Assembly: GCA_965651255.1 (NCBI GenBank)
Contig: CBFGRU010000145.1
Span: forward strand, 1 to 7,903
Direction of reading: 5' to 3'
Origin: CBFGRU01 sp965651255
GTDB lineage: Bacteria; Planctomycetota; Phycisphaerae; Phycisphaerales; SM1A02
DNA length: 7,903 nt
The first letter of the stretch is position 1; every line of letters begins with the position of its first letter. The notes under the pieces were generated by a model. That model was not told the DNA's origin. It did no database searches and worked only from the letters and a program-made list of their open reading frames with translations. Positions 1-7,077 of the stretch are shown piece after piece. Position numbers and translations under genes: made by a program.

Positions 1-3000
1 TTGAATGGCGCGGTCGAGTTGGGGGTCGGCTCCGTTCTGCATGTTGGCGGGGTCGTCGATGATTTCGATATCGGGATCGACGCCGTGGCCTTCGATGCCC
101 CAGGTGCCGTCGTTCTCATAGAACCCGAAGGTGGGGACGGCGGTGTAGCCGCCATCGACGAGGCCGGGGTTGCCGGAGATTCCGACGAGACCGCCCCAGG
201 TGCGGGTGCCGATGAGCTTGCCGAGGCCGGCCTGCTTGAAGTAGTAGGGGAAGGCATCGCCGCCCGAGCCGGAGGGGCCGTTGATGAGCATGCACTTCGG
301 GCCGTGGTGGGCATCGGGCGGCCACTTCCAGTCTTTGCCGTTGGAGCGGGCCCAGTAGTTGGTGACGGGGCGGTTGAGCAGTTCGATGAAGCGGGTGGGA
401 ATCTGTCCGCCGCCGTTCCATCGTTCATCGATGATGAGCGCTTCCTTGTGCGCCTGGCCGTAGAACTGGCGGAAGAGATTGTTCTGGCCGTTGACGCCGG
501 TGTCGGGCACGTAGATGTAGCCGACCTTGCCGCCGGTCTGCTCTTCGACGTAGGCGCGGTTGCGCTCGATCCACGCGCGGTAGCGGAGGTCGGCCTCGCT
601 GCCGATGGGCTTGATGATGACTTCGCGGGCCTCGTCGTTCATCGTCGGCTGGTCGCTGACGGTGAGGGTGACGGTGTGGCCGACCTTGCCGGTGAAGGGC
701 GCCCAGGGGTCGATGGCGGTGTTCATCGGCACGCCGTTGACGGCGAGGAGGTAATCGCCTTCGCTGACATCGATGCCGGGCTCGGAGAGCGGGCCTTTGG
801 CATCGCTGTCCCAATCCGCACCGCGGTAGATGGTGCTGATGCGGTACGCGCCGTTTTCGAGCGTGAAGTCGACACCGAGCAGGCCGACGGAGATGTTGGG
901 CTGTGACTCGGTATCACCGCCCCAGTAGTACGCGTGGCCGACGTTGAGTTCAGAGATCATTTCCGCGATGACGTAGGAGACATCTTCGCGGTTGACGCAG
1001 TCTTCAAGCATCGCGGCGTACTGATCGCGGATGGCGGGCCAGTCGACGCCGTGGAGGTTGGGGTCGTAGAAGTAGTCGCGCTGAATGCGCCAGGCGTCGG
1101 TGAAGATCTGCTTCCACTCGGCGCGGGGGTTGATGCGGGCGGTCATGCCGTCGGTCTTGAGGTTCTTCGCCGCACCGCCGGGTGAAGCGGGCTGAATGGC
1201 GGAGTTGCGACCGCGCGCGAGCAGCAGTTGCTTGCCATCGGCGGAGATGTCGAAGCCCATGACGCCGGTGGCGACATCCTTCTCGCTCTTCGTGGCATCG
1301 TTCAGGTCGAAGAGCTTGATGCCGTTCGCGCCGGAACCCGAGCGGCGGACGTAGAGCAGTTGGTTGCTGCTGTTGACCGCGAGGTTGTGGAAGAGACCGG
1401 CGGGAACGGGGATCATCATCGCGCGGGCCTCGAAGCCGTCGAAATCGATCTCGACCGCTTCGGCGGGCTTGGCATCGGGCTTCGCTTCGCCGGCGTTTGC
1501 ATTGTCCTGCCCGCCGGTGGAGGCGCGCGTCGCGGTGAGGGGCACGGCCTGACCATCGGGGCCGAACGCGTTGCCGCGCATCGTGCTGCCTTCGATCGTC
1601 ATGTCGAACGTCACCACGGTGCCATCACCGCCGGTGAGCGTGAGCTTGAGCTTCTTCGACGCAGGGTCGAAGCTGCCGGACAATGGGCCGGAGAAGGGGC
1701 CGGCGCTCATCGAACCGGACACCTGGTTGTTTGCGCCGAGCGTGAGGTTGATGGTGAACGCAAGCGGCTGCGGCATGTCGGGCACGTTGACGGTGCCGGA
1801 CCACGCGCCGGTGATGCCATCATCGGCCTTGGCGGGCGCTGCGTTCGCGGCATCGCCACTCGCAGCGGCATCGTCACCGGAGTCCGCCGCATCGTCCTTC
1901 TTCTCATCTTCCTTCCACGATTCTTCATCGCTCTTCGGGAGCCACGGGCTCTTCACATCATCGCGCAGCGGCACGGCGATGAGCACCTGCGCATCGTCGT
2001 AGATGAACGTCGTGTCGAGGTTGCTGTAGGACGGCGAGAAGTTGCGCGTCGAGGCGAAGTACAGCCACTCACCCTTGCGATCGAAGACGGGCGACTGGTC
2101 GTCGAACATCACGCTGGTGACGCGATGCAGTTCATCGTTCTGCGTGTCGTAGATGAAGACGCTGGACTGCGGATTCTCTTCGTTCGCCTTGGAGTAGGTG
2201 ATCCACCGGCTGTCGTGCGAGAAGTTCATCGCGGGCTGGTTGCCCCAGACATCGCGATCGAACTGCTTGGTCTCGCCCGACTCGAGCGAGTGCAGGAACA
2301 TGTAGCCGGCCTTGTCGACAAATGCGATGTGCTTCGAGTCCGGTGACCACGTGGGGGAGTAGTAGAACGTCTTGCTGCTGGTGGTGAGTTGCTTCGTCTC
2401 GCCCTGCCCGTCGGACTGGGTGATGTAGAGTTCGTATTCACCGGTCGCGTCGGAGAAGTACGCAATCCAGCGACCATCGGGGCTCCACGCCGGATCGCGC
2501 TCAGCAGTGCCGTCAGTGCGCGTGAGGTTGCGTGGCGCACCGTTCTCGGTGGGTGTGGTCCAGATGTCGCCGCGCGCTTCGACCGCGGCGCGCTTACCGG
2601 TGGAGGAAATCGCCATGCTGTTGACGAAGTTCGACACGTCGATCGACTGGGTTCGCAGTTGCGGCCGATCGCCTGGGATCGTGACGCTGACCGCGCGGAT
2701 GTTCTTCGTGCCGAGGTCCATCACGCGCAGTTCCGAACCGAACTGGAAGATGATCTCACCGTTTCCGTTCGGGCCGGGGCCGATGGAGGGCCACTTGACA
2801 TCGAACTCGGTGTACGTGGTCAACTGCGATCGACGGCCGGTCGCGGGGTCGAACGACCAGAGGTTGAGCCGCGCCTGCCCGCCTTCATCGCTGAGGTAGT
2901 AGAGCGTGTTGCCATGCCACATGGGCTGGGTGTCGGTGCCTTCCCACGTGGTGACGCGGCGGGACTGTTTCGTCTCAAGGTTGAACAGCCAGATGTCGGA

Positions 3001-3579
3001 AGCGAGGCCGCCGCGGTAGCGCTTCCATGTGCGGAAGTCGCGATTGATGGGGGTGTAGGCAAGCCACTGACCATCTTCGCTCACCGCGCCGCGCTCTCCG
3101 TAGGGAACGGGGACGGGCTCGGGCAGCCCGCCCTTCGCACCGACGAAGAAGAGTTGCTGCTGTCGCTGCAATCCGGCAAAGCCGTTGGTGTTGAAGAGTA
3201 GACGGCCATCAGGCGTCCAGTCGCAAAGCGCTTCGCTGGCGGGGTGGTGGGTGAGGCGCGTCGGAATGCCGCCGAGCAGGGGAAGCGTATAGACATCTCG
3301 CCCGCCGTCATAGTTGCCGACGAAGGCAATCGTCTGGCCGTCGGCAGAGAACTTGGGGAACATCTCCGCACCGGCCGGGCTGGCCAGCGGCCGCGCTTCA
3401 CCACCGGTTCGGTCGACGATCCATAAATCGTTCGCATATACGAAGACGATGTGCGATTGGCTGATGTCGGGAAACCGCATCATCCCGCCATGCGGGACGA
3501 CATCCGCCAAAGAAGGCAGCATGATGGGGGCCGCAATGGCTGCGGAGGCGATGAATCGGGTCAGAGCGGTCAGACGCAT
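1..3579 (-). CDS. Exported tricorn-type protease (S41 family, two beta-propellers plus PDZ), 3' end cut off by the window
   Basis: Homologue of the tricorn protease, a serine peptidase that degrades oligopeptides. The frame is open for 1193 codons from the ATG at 3579 to base 1, with no stop; probably only a few dozen residues are missing. The start follows a good Shine-Dalgarno (AGGGAGA at 3584-3590). Residues 1-25 look like a Sec signal peptide (hydrophobic core, SLA|D), so the enzyme should act outside the cytoplasm, unlike archaeal tricorn. Residues about 30-310 and 315-555 carry WD40/PD40-like blades (FSADGQTIAF, WSPDGRWIAY, WSPDSKHIAF), matching the two propellers. An acidic linker (556-587) and an extra beta-rich domain (588-685) follow, then the rest of the second propeller (from about 709). 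Next come a helical C1 part (815-885), a PDZ domain (about 899-990) and the C2 core. Expected catalytic residues are His882 (VGHAY), Ser1105 (SGSGGD) and Glu1163 (IEGHG), with Gly1058 in NGGG as oxyanion residue. The Ser-to-Glu spacing of 58 equals that of Thermoplasma tricorn (S965, E1023). The archaeal S745 position is Gly881 here. Family call is firm; substrate is unknown. Confidence 0.94.
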   Translation of the reverse strand, partial: MRLTALTRFIASAAIAAPIMLPSLADVVPHGGMMRFPDISQSHIVFVYANDLWIVDRTGGEARPLASPAGAEMFPKFSADGQTIAFVGNYDGGRDVYTLPLLGGIPTRLTHHPASEALCDWTPDGRLLFNTNGFAGLQRQQQLFFVGAKGGLPEPVPVPYGERGAVSEDGQWLAYTPINRDFRTWKRYRGGLASDIWLFNLETKQSRRVTTWEGTDTQPMWHGNTLYYLSDEGGQARLNLWSFDPATGRRSQLTTYTEFDVKWPSIGPGPNGNGEIIFQFGSELRVMDLGTKNIRAVSVTIPGDRPQLRTQSIDVSNFVNSMAISSTGKRAAVEARGDIWTTPTENGAPRNLTRTDGTAERDPAWSPDGRWIAYFSDATGEYELYITQSDGQGETKQLTTSSKTFYYSPTWSPDSKHIAFVDKAGYMFLHSLESGETKQFDRDVWGNQPAMNFSHDSRWITYSKANEENPQSSVFIYDTQNDELHRVTSVMFDDQSPVFDRKGEWLYFASTRNFSPSYSNLDTTFIYDDAQVLIAVPLRDDVKSPWLPKSDEESWKEDEKKDDAADSGDDAAASGDAANAAPAKADDGITGAWSGTVNVPDMPQPLAFTINLTLGANNQVSGSMSAGPFSGPLSGSFDPASKKLKLTLTGGDGTVVTFDMTIEGSTMRGNAFGPDGQAVPLTATRASTGGQDNANAGEAKPDAKPAEAVEIDFDGFEARAMMIPVPAGLFHNLAVNSSNQLLYVRRSGSGANGIKLFDLNDATKSEKDVATGVMGFDISADGKQLLLARGRNSAIQPASPGGAAKNLKTDGMTARINPRAEWKQIFTDAWRIQRDYFYDPNLHGVDWPAIRDQYAAMLEDCVNREDVSYVIAEMISELNVGHAYYWGGDTESQPNISVGLLGVDFTLENGAYRISTIYRGADWDSDAKGPLSEPGIDVSEGDYLLAVNGVPMNTAIDPWAPFTGKVGHTVTLTVSDQPTMNDEAREVIIKPIGSEADLRYRAWIERNRAYVEEQTGGKVGYIYVPDTGVNGQNNLFRQFYGQAHKEALIIDERWNGGGQIPTRFIELLNRPVTNYWARSNGKDWKWPPDAHHGPKCMLINGPSGSGGDAFPYYFKQAGLGKLIGTRTWGGLVGISGNPGLVDGGYTAVPTFGFYENDGTWGIEGHGVDPDIEIIDDPANMQNGADPQLDRAIQ
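1527..1818 (-). other. Inserted beta-rich domain inside the tricorn homologue (residues about 588-685)
   Basis: This segment of the protease reads as an independent small domain. It opens with GITGAWSG, has alternating hydrophobic/polar strands separated by Gly/Ser/Asp turns (VSGSMSAGPFSG, LKLTLTGGDG, GSTMRGNAFG), and closes with AVPLTATR. It is bounded by a Lys/Asp/Glu- then Ala/Asp-rich linker (residues 556-587) and a Gly/Asn/Ala/Pro/Lys linker (686-708). The propeller sequence resumes after it at VEIDFDGFEAR. Archaeal tricorn has no such segment in the second propeller as far as I recall. The pattern resembles small beta-barrel or beta-sandwich domains found in secreted proteins. Function is not recognisable; a binding or spacing role is inference. 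Confidence 0.6.
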
Positions 3580-3713
3580 GGTGTCTCCCTGTTTGGCGTA
3601 TCAATCAAACCGAACCGGCGATGCTGGGTTGTACCGAAGCTCGGGCTGAAGTTTTCACGGTGTGATGAGATGCCCTAAGGTGTCGAAAACCGACCGGGAT
3701 TGCCTAAAACCCA
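3580..3713. other. Gap between putA and the tricorn gene, with the tricorn ribosome-binding site
   Basis: This 134-bp gap separates the putA stop codon from the tricorn start; both genes read leftwards. The only clear signal is the minus-strand Shine-Dalgarno AGGGAGA at 3584-3590, 4 nt from the tricorn ATG. I see no strong intrinsic terminator for putA (the best hairpin, 3634-3644, has a 4-bp stem and no T run). There is also no convincing -35/-10 pair. Read-through from putA into the protease gene is therefore possible, but a separate weak promoter cannot be excluded. Confidence 0.55.
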
Positions 3714-6700
3714 TCAGAGTTCCGGCGCGAAGCCGCGGCGCATCGTGTTCTCGCAGATCGCCCGCGGTTCAACAAACTGGAGAAGATAGTCGAATCCGCC
3801 CGCCTTCGAGCCGACACCCGACATGCCGAACCCGCCGAACGGCTGTCGGCCGACGAGCGCGCCCGTGATGCCGCGGTTCAGATACAGGTTACCGACGCGG
3901 AACTCCCGTCGCGCCCGATCCAGGTGCGACGGCTTGCGGCTGAAGACGCCGCCGGTCAACTTGTACGGCGAAGCATTGGCGATGCGCAGCGCTTCGTCGT
4001 ATGAACTGACCTTTATCACCGCCAGCACCGGGCCGAAGATCTCCTCGTTTGCAAGGCGGTGCTCGGGCCGAATGCCGGAGAAGATGTGCGGCCCGACGAA
4101 CGGCTTGCCGACCTTCTGCTCGAGTCCGGCCGGAACTTCCATCCCCAACTCGAGCGTGCCTTCGGACTTTCCGATCTCGATGTATTCGCGGATCTTCTTG
4201 GCGGCCTCCGCATCAATCACCGGGCCGACATCCGTTCCCGGATGCGTCGGGTCGCCGATGATGAGAGATCGCGTCGATTCAACGAGTCGATGCAGAAACT
4301 GATCGTGTGCACTCTCCACCACGATCGCGCGCGAACACGCCGAACACTTCTGTCCCTGGAATCCGAATGCACTCGCGCGCACGCCCAGCACTGCTTCATC
4401 GAGGTCGGCCGAGGCGTCGACGATGATCGCATTCTTACCGCCCATTTCACAGACGACCTTCTTCACGAACGGCTGCTCATCCGGCGTGATGCCGGCGGCC
4501 TTGATGATGTCAAGACCCACCGCCTTGGAGCCGGTGAACGCAAGAATCGACACGCGCGGATCACGCACCAGCGCCGCGCCCACCGTTTCACCCTGACCCG
4601 GGAGGAAGTGCAGCACATCCTTCGCAAGGGCATCATCCACGCCCGCCGCTTTCAGCGCCTGGCGCAGAATGTCGAACATCACCCTCGCAATGCCAGGCGT
4701 CTGCTCCGCCGGCTTGATGATGACCGAGTTGCCCGTCACCAGCGCAGCCGTCGTCATGCCGCAGCAGATCGCCAGCGGGAAGTTCCACGGGCTGATCACC
4801 ACCGCCACGCCACGCGGCTGGTAGAAATGCTGGTCAAGCTCGCCGACGAATCGACCCAGCCGGGTGTATTCAAACAGTGCCACCGCTTCCCGCGCGTAAT
4901 ACTCGCAGAAGTCGATCGCTTCGGTCACATCCGCATCGGCATTGCGCCAATCCTTGCCGTTCTCACGGATGATGATGCCGCTCAGCTCATCCCGCCGATC
5001 GCGCATGAACTGGGCGGCATGCGTCAACACCGCCGCGCGACGTCGCGGATCCGTATCGCGCCACGCTGCGAACGCCTTCTCCGCTCGCGCCACACACTCC
5101 CTTGCCTGCTCCACCGTGCCGTTGTTCGCCACCGTCGGCACCGTGGCGCGATCGATTGCCTGTCGGAATGCTTCGCGATTCGCCTTGATGGAAAAATCGC
5201 GCATCGGATCGGTATAGAACGGCCGCTCATCGCCCACGCCCTTTGGCGCTCGCGACAACTGATGTCGCTCCGGCGCGCGTTCGATGCGGTCAACGCCCGG
5301 ATCGCTCGCGTACCGCCGATGCGGCGAAGCCAGCAGCACCTCATCGGTCACCTGATCAAGAAACCCCGCCTTCAGCCACGATTCGTTCGAGGTGTTCTCC
5401 AGCAATCGCCGCACCAGATACGCCATGCCCGGAATCATCTCACCCACCGGCACGTACTCGCGCACCCGCAGGCCCTTGGCCGCGCCCGCGCTCTTGAGCT
5501 GGTCTGCCATCCCGTGCAGCATCTGCAACTCCAGCGCGTTCATCGGCAGGCCGTGTTTCTCGATGTTCGCCAGCGCCGCCGCGATCGACCGCGCATTGTG
5601 CGAACCCAGCGCCAGCTTGACGCCGCCATCACCCTTCTTTCGCGGAGTGTGCTCGATGAACTTCGCGCTCATCCGTTCAAAGCATGCATCCGTATCCGTC
5701 TTTCGTCCCCACACCGGCACCGGCCAGCCCTGCTGCTCCGCGTGAATCGTTTCGTAATCCCAGTACGCGCCCTTCACCAGTCGCACGCTCACCACGCGGC
5801 CCGTGCGCTTCGACCACTCGATGATGCGCTCCGCATCACGATCGCCCGAGCGCAGATACGCCTGCATCGCGAGCCCCGCCTCGAAATCCACTTCTTCGCA
5901 GCACCGCATGAAGAGTTCCAGCGTCAGGTCCTTCAGCGCATACTGCTCCATGTCGAAGTTGATGAAGACTCCCTTCTCCTTCGCCCGGCGAAGGATCGGC
6001 ACGATCATCTCCATCAGACCTTTGATCGAACCTTCAAATGCGATCGGGTCCGTCTTCGCATACAGCGAGGAAATCTTGATCGATACGTTCGTCCGCGGAA
6101 TCGGGCCGAGATGATCGCTCTCCAGCCGCTCGTTCTTCGCCCATTCGCTCACCGTCGCGGGCAGGTTGTCGATCAGGTCCAGGTATTTCCCCTGGTACAT
6201 CACCGCCTCTTCATCGCTCACGCACGCTTCGCCCAGAAGGTCCACGCTGAACGCGATTCCATCGGACCACAGTTTCTTCAACTTCGGCAGCGCGCTCGCA
6301 GCATCCGTCCCCGCAATGAACCGCTTCGCCATCGATTCAATCTGCCCCGTCACCGTCTTCGTCATCAACCCCTTTGCCATGCCGCCGGCCTTCAGACCCA
6401 ACCCCAGGAACGGCGGCGGCGTCACCCCCGGCTGCGTCAGGTAATCGACCAGATGGTCGTGCACCTGCTCCGGCGTCTTCAACATCGGAAACGTATCCAC
6501 GAAACGGAAGAGCTGAACCTTGAAGTTCTCATCCTTCATCGCCCAGTCCATCAGCTTGTCCGACCAGAACGCCGTGGACAGCATCGACTGGCGATTGTCG
6601 CGCGTCAGGCGCAGGTATTCCTTCCCCAACTCGAGCGTGCGCTGCTCCAGCGCCGGGTCGCGCGGCGGAATCGGCTCACCGCGGTCATCCGCACCTGACC

Positions 6701-6773
6701 CCGAACCCGCGGCGGAGGGAGCGGGGGATACCGACTTCGGGGAGGGGGACTTCGACTTGCGAAACAGGACCAT
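3714..6773 (-). CDS. putA: Bifunctional proline dehydrogenase / L-glutamate gamma-semialdehyde dehydrogenase (PutA, short form)
   Basis: A 1019-aa enzyme that oxidises L-proline to glutamate in two steps: FAD-dependent proline dehydrogenase to P5C, then NAD-dependent oxidation of glutamate semialdehyde. Residues about 45-500 are the PRODH barrel. They show the active-site Lys334 (VKGAYWDYE), Tyr440 in EYVPVGEM, and the RRLLE motif at 455-459, whose Arg455, Arg456 and Glu459 match the E. coli PutA residues that hold the proline carboxylate. Residues about 510-1010 are the aldehyde dehydrogenase. They show Asn664 (PWNFPLAI), the nucleotide-binding FTGSKAVG (746-753), general base Glu776 (CEMGGKN), catalytic Cys810 (GQKCSAC) and NEEIFGPV. 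The Glu-Cys spacing of 34 is the usual ALDH value. The first 40 residues are Ser/Pro-rich and poorly ordered. There is no N-terminal ribbon-helix-helix domain, so it should not repress its own gene as E. coli PutA does. The ATG at 6773 is chosen because AGGAG precedes it by 5 nt and homology begins soon after. The frame stays open upstream to 7280, but that part is low-complexity and would run antisense through the next gene. Confidence 0.97.
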   Translation of the reverse strand: MVLFRKSKSPSPKSVSPAPSAAGSGSGADDRGEPIPPRDPALEQRTLELGKEYLRLTRDNRQSMLSTAFWSDKLMDWAMKDENFKVQLFRFVDTFPMLKTPEQVHDHLVDYLTQPGVTPPPFLGLGLKAGGMAKGLMTKTVTGQIESMAKRFIAGTDAASALPKLKKLWSDGIAFSVDLLGEACVSDEEAVMYQGKYLDLIDNLPATVSEWAKNERLESDHLGPIPRTNVSIKISSLYAKTDPIAFEGSIKGLMEMIVPILRRAKEKGVFINFDMEQYALKDLTLELFMRCCEEVDFEAGLAMQAYLRSGDRDAERIIEWSKRTGRVVSVRLVKGAYWDYETIHAEQQGWPVPVWGRKTDTDACFERMSAKFIEHTPRKKGDGGVKLALGSHNARSIAAALANIEKHGLPMNALELQMLHGMADQLKSAGAAKGLRVREYVPVGEMIPGMAYLVRRLLENTSNESWLKAGFLDQVTDEVLLASPHRRYASDPGVDRIERAPERHQLSRAPKGVGDERPFYTDPMRDFSIKANREAFRQAIDRATVPTVANNGTVEQARECVARAEKAFAAWRDTDPRRRAAVLTHAAQFMRDRRDELSGIIIRENGKDWRNADADVTEAIDFCEYYAREAVALFEYTRLGRFVGELDQHFYQPRGVAVVISPWNFPLAICCGMTTAALVTGNSVIIKPAEQTPGIARVMFDILRQALKAAGVDDALAKDVLHFLPGQGETVGAALVRDPRVSILAFTGSKAVGLDIIKAAGITPDEQPFVKKVVCEMGGKNAIIVDASADLDEAVLGVRASAFGFQGQKCSACSRAIVVESAHDQFLHRLVESTRSLIIGDPTHPGTDVGPVIDAEAAKKIREYIEIGKSEGTLELGMEVPAGLEQKVGKPFVGPHIFSGIRPEHRLANEEIFGPVLAVIKVSSYDEALRIANASPYKLTGGVFSRKPSHLDRARREFRVGNLYLNRGITGALVGRQPFGGFGMSGVGSKAGGFDYLLQFVEPRAICENTMRRGFAPEL

Positions 6774-6778
6774 GGCGG

Positions 6779-6783
6779 CTCCT
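6779..6783 (-). promoter_or_regulatory. Ribosome-binding site that fixes the putA start
   Basis: On the minus strand the sequence reads AGGAG, then 5 nt, then ATG at 6773. This is the only well-placed Shine-Dalgarno in the upstream extension of the frame. It supports a 1019-aa product over a longer one reaching 7280. Confidence 0.75.
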
Positions 6784-6827
6784 GCGGGGCAGAGGGACAA
6801 GGACAATTCACCGGTCAACAGGGGCGA

Positions 6828-6856
6828 AGTATAGGGGCGCCCGGCATGAAAACAGG
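6828..6856 (-). promoter_or_regulatory. Possible putA promoter (good -10, poor -35)
   Basis: The minus strand carries TATACT (6828-6833), a 5/6 match to the sigma-70 -10 box. It lies about 55 nt upstream of the putA ATG, giving a 5' leader of roughly 48 nt. At the right distance the -35 region reads only CCTGTT or CTGTTT, a weak match, so activation or another sigma factor may be needed. Position and -10 quality are the only support. Confidence 0.35.
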
Positions 6857-6900
6857 GGCCGACCCGCTCCCGCCGTCGCCACGAAGTATCCCACCCACGG

Positions 6901-6936
6901 GATCCCCCGGACCCCCCGGATTCCCCGGATCCCCCG
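6901..6936. repeat. 9-bp tandem repeat, four copies, in the putA upstream region
   Basis: Four consecutive 9-mers read GATCCCCCG, GACCCCCCG, GATTCCCCG and GATCCCCCG. The first and last copies are identical, and the middle two each differ from them by one base. The array ends where the sequence becomes GGTCTCACC. Its near edge is 128 bp upstream of the putA start codon, between the two candidate divergent promoters. C-runs on one strand and G-runs of 4-6 on the other could favour unusual structure or slippage. It may be a simple microsatellite or a cluster of protein-binding sites. Confidence 0.85.
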
Positions 6937-6977
6937 GGTCTCACCGCGCCTGACAGGAATCCATCGGCAGAATCATC

Positions 6978-7006
6978 TTGACACCGATCTCCCGAACATT
7001 GAAGAT
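6978..7006 (+). promoter_or_regulatory. Candidate sigma-70 promoter for the secreted-protein gene
   Basis: A perfect -35 hexamer TTGACA lies at 6978-6983. With a 17-nt spacer the -10 position is GAAGAT (7001-7006), which keeps the conserved second A, fifth A and last T but is otherwise weak. Transcription would begin near 7013, giving a leader of about 65 nt. That leader can fold an imperfect hairpin in which GAGAGG (7017-7022) pairs with CCTCTC (7045-7050), ending before the ribosome-binding site. No regulator site is recognisable. Confidence 0.5.
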
Positions 7007-7077
7007 ATCCCCAGCAGAGAGGGGCGGCATCGCGGTGATCGTCGCCTCTCATCCCAACGCGGAGTGAGGAGATCATC

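Larger units (their letters stand above)
6774..7077. other. Divergent intergenic region between putA and the secreted-protein gene
   Basis: This 304-bp region lies between the two divergent start codons. From the putA side it holds the putA ribosome-binding site (6779-6783), a possible putA -10 box (6828-6833), a 9-bp tandem repeat (6901-6936), a candidate rightward promoter (6978-7006) and the secreted-protein ribosome-binding site (7067-7071). The stretch 6857-6900 shows nothing I can name. No tRNA or small gene is evident. The minus strand is open through it but encodes only Gly/Ser/Arg-rich low-complexity sequence. Confidence 0.7.

Noticed and set aside
1..906. Plus-strand open frame of 301 codons at the left edge
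   Set aside because: It is antisense to the catalytic part of the tricorn gene, where catalytic motifs and spacing are intact on the minus strand. The Val/Asp/Gly/Ala-rich translation is a typical shadow.
1228..2346. Plus-strand open frame of 372 codons
   Set aside because: It is antisense to the second propeller and inserted domain of the tricorn gene. There is no ribosome-binding site or recognisable domain.
2389..3201. Plus-strand open frame of 270 codons
   Set aside because: It is antisense to the tricorn propellers, whose blade motifs are continuous on the minus strand.
3634..3644. Small hairpin after putA as a possible terminator
   Set aside because: The stem is only 4 bp with a 3-nt loop and no T run on either side, so it is too weak to call.
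4059..6698. Very long plus-strand open frame (879 codons) opposite putA
   Set aside because: It is antisense to a clearly functional PutA. Its translation is full of Arg and His with no family pattern, as expected from the complement of GC-rich codons.
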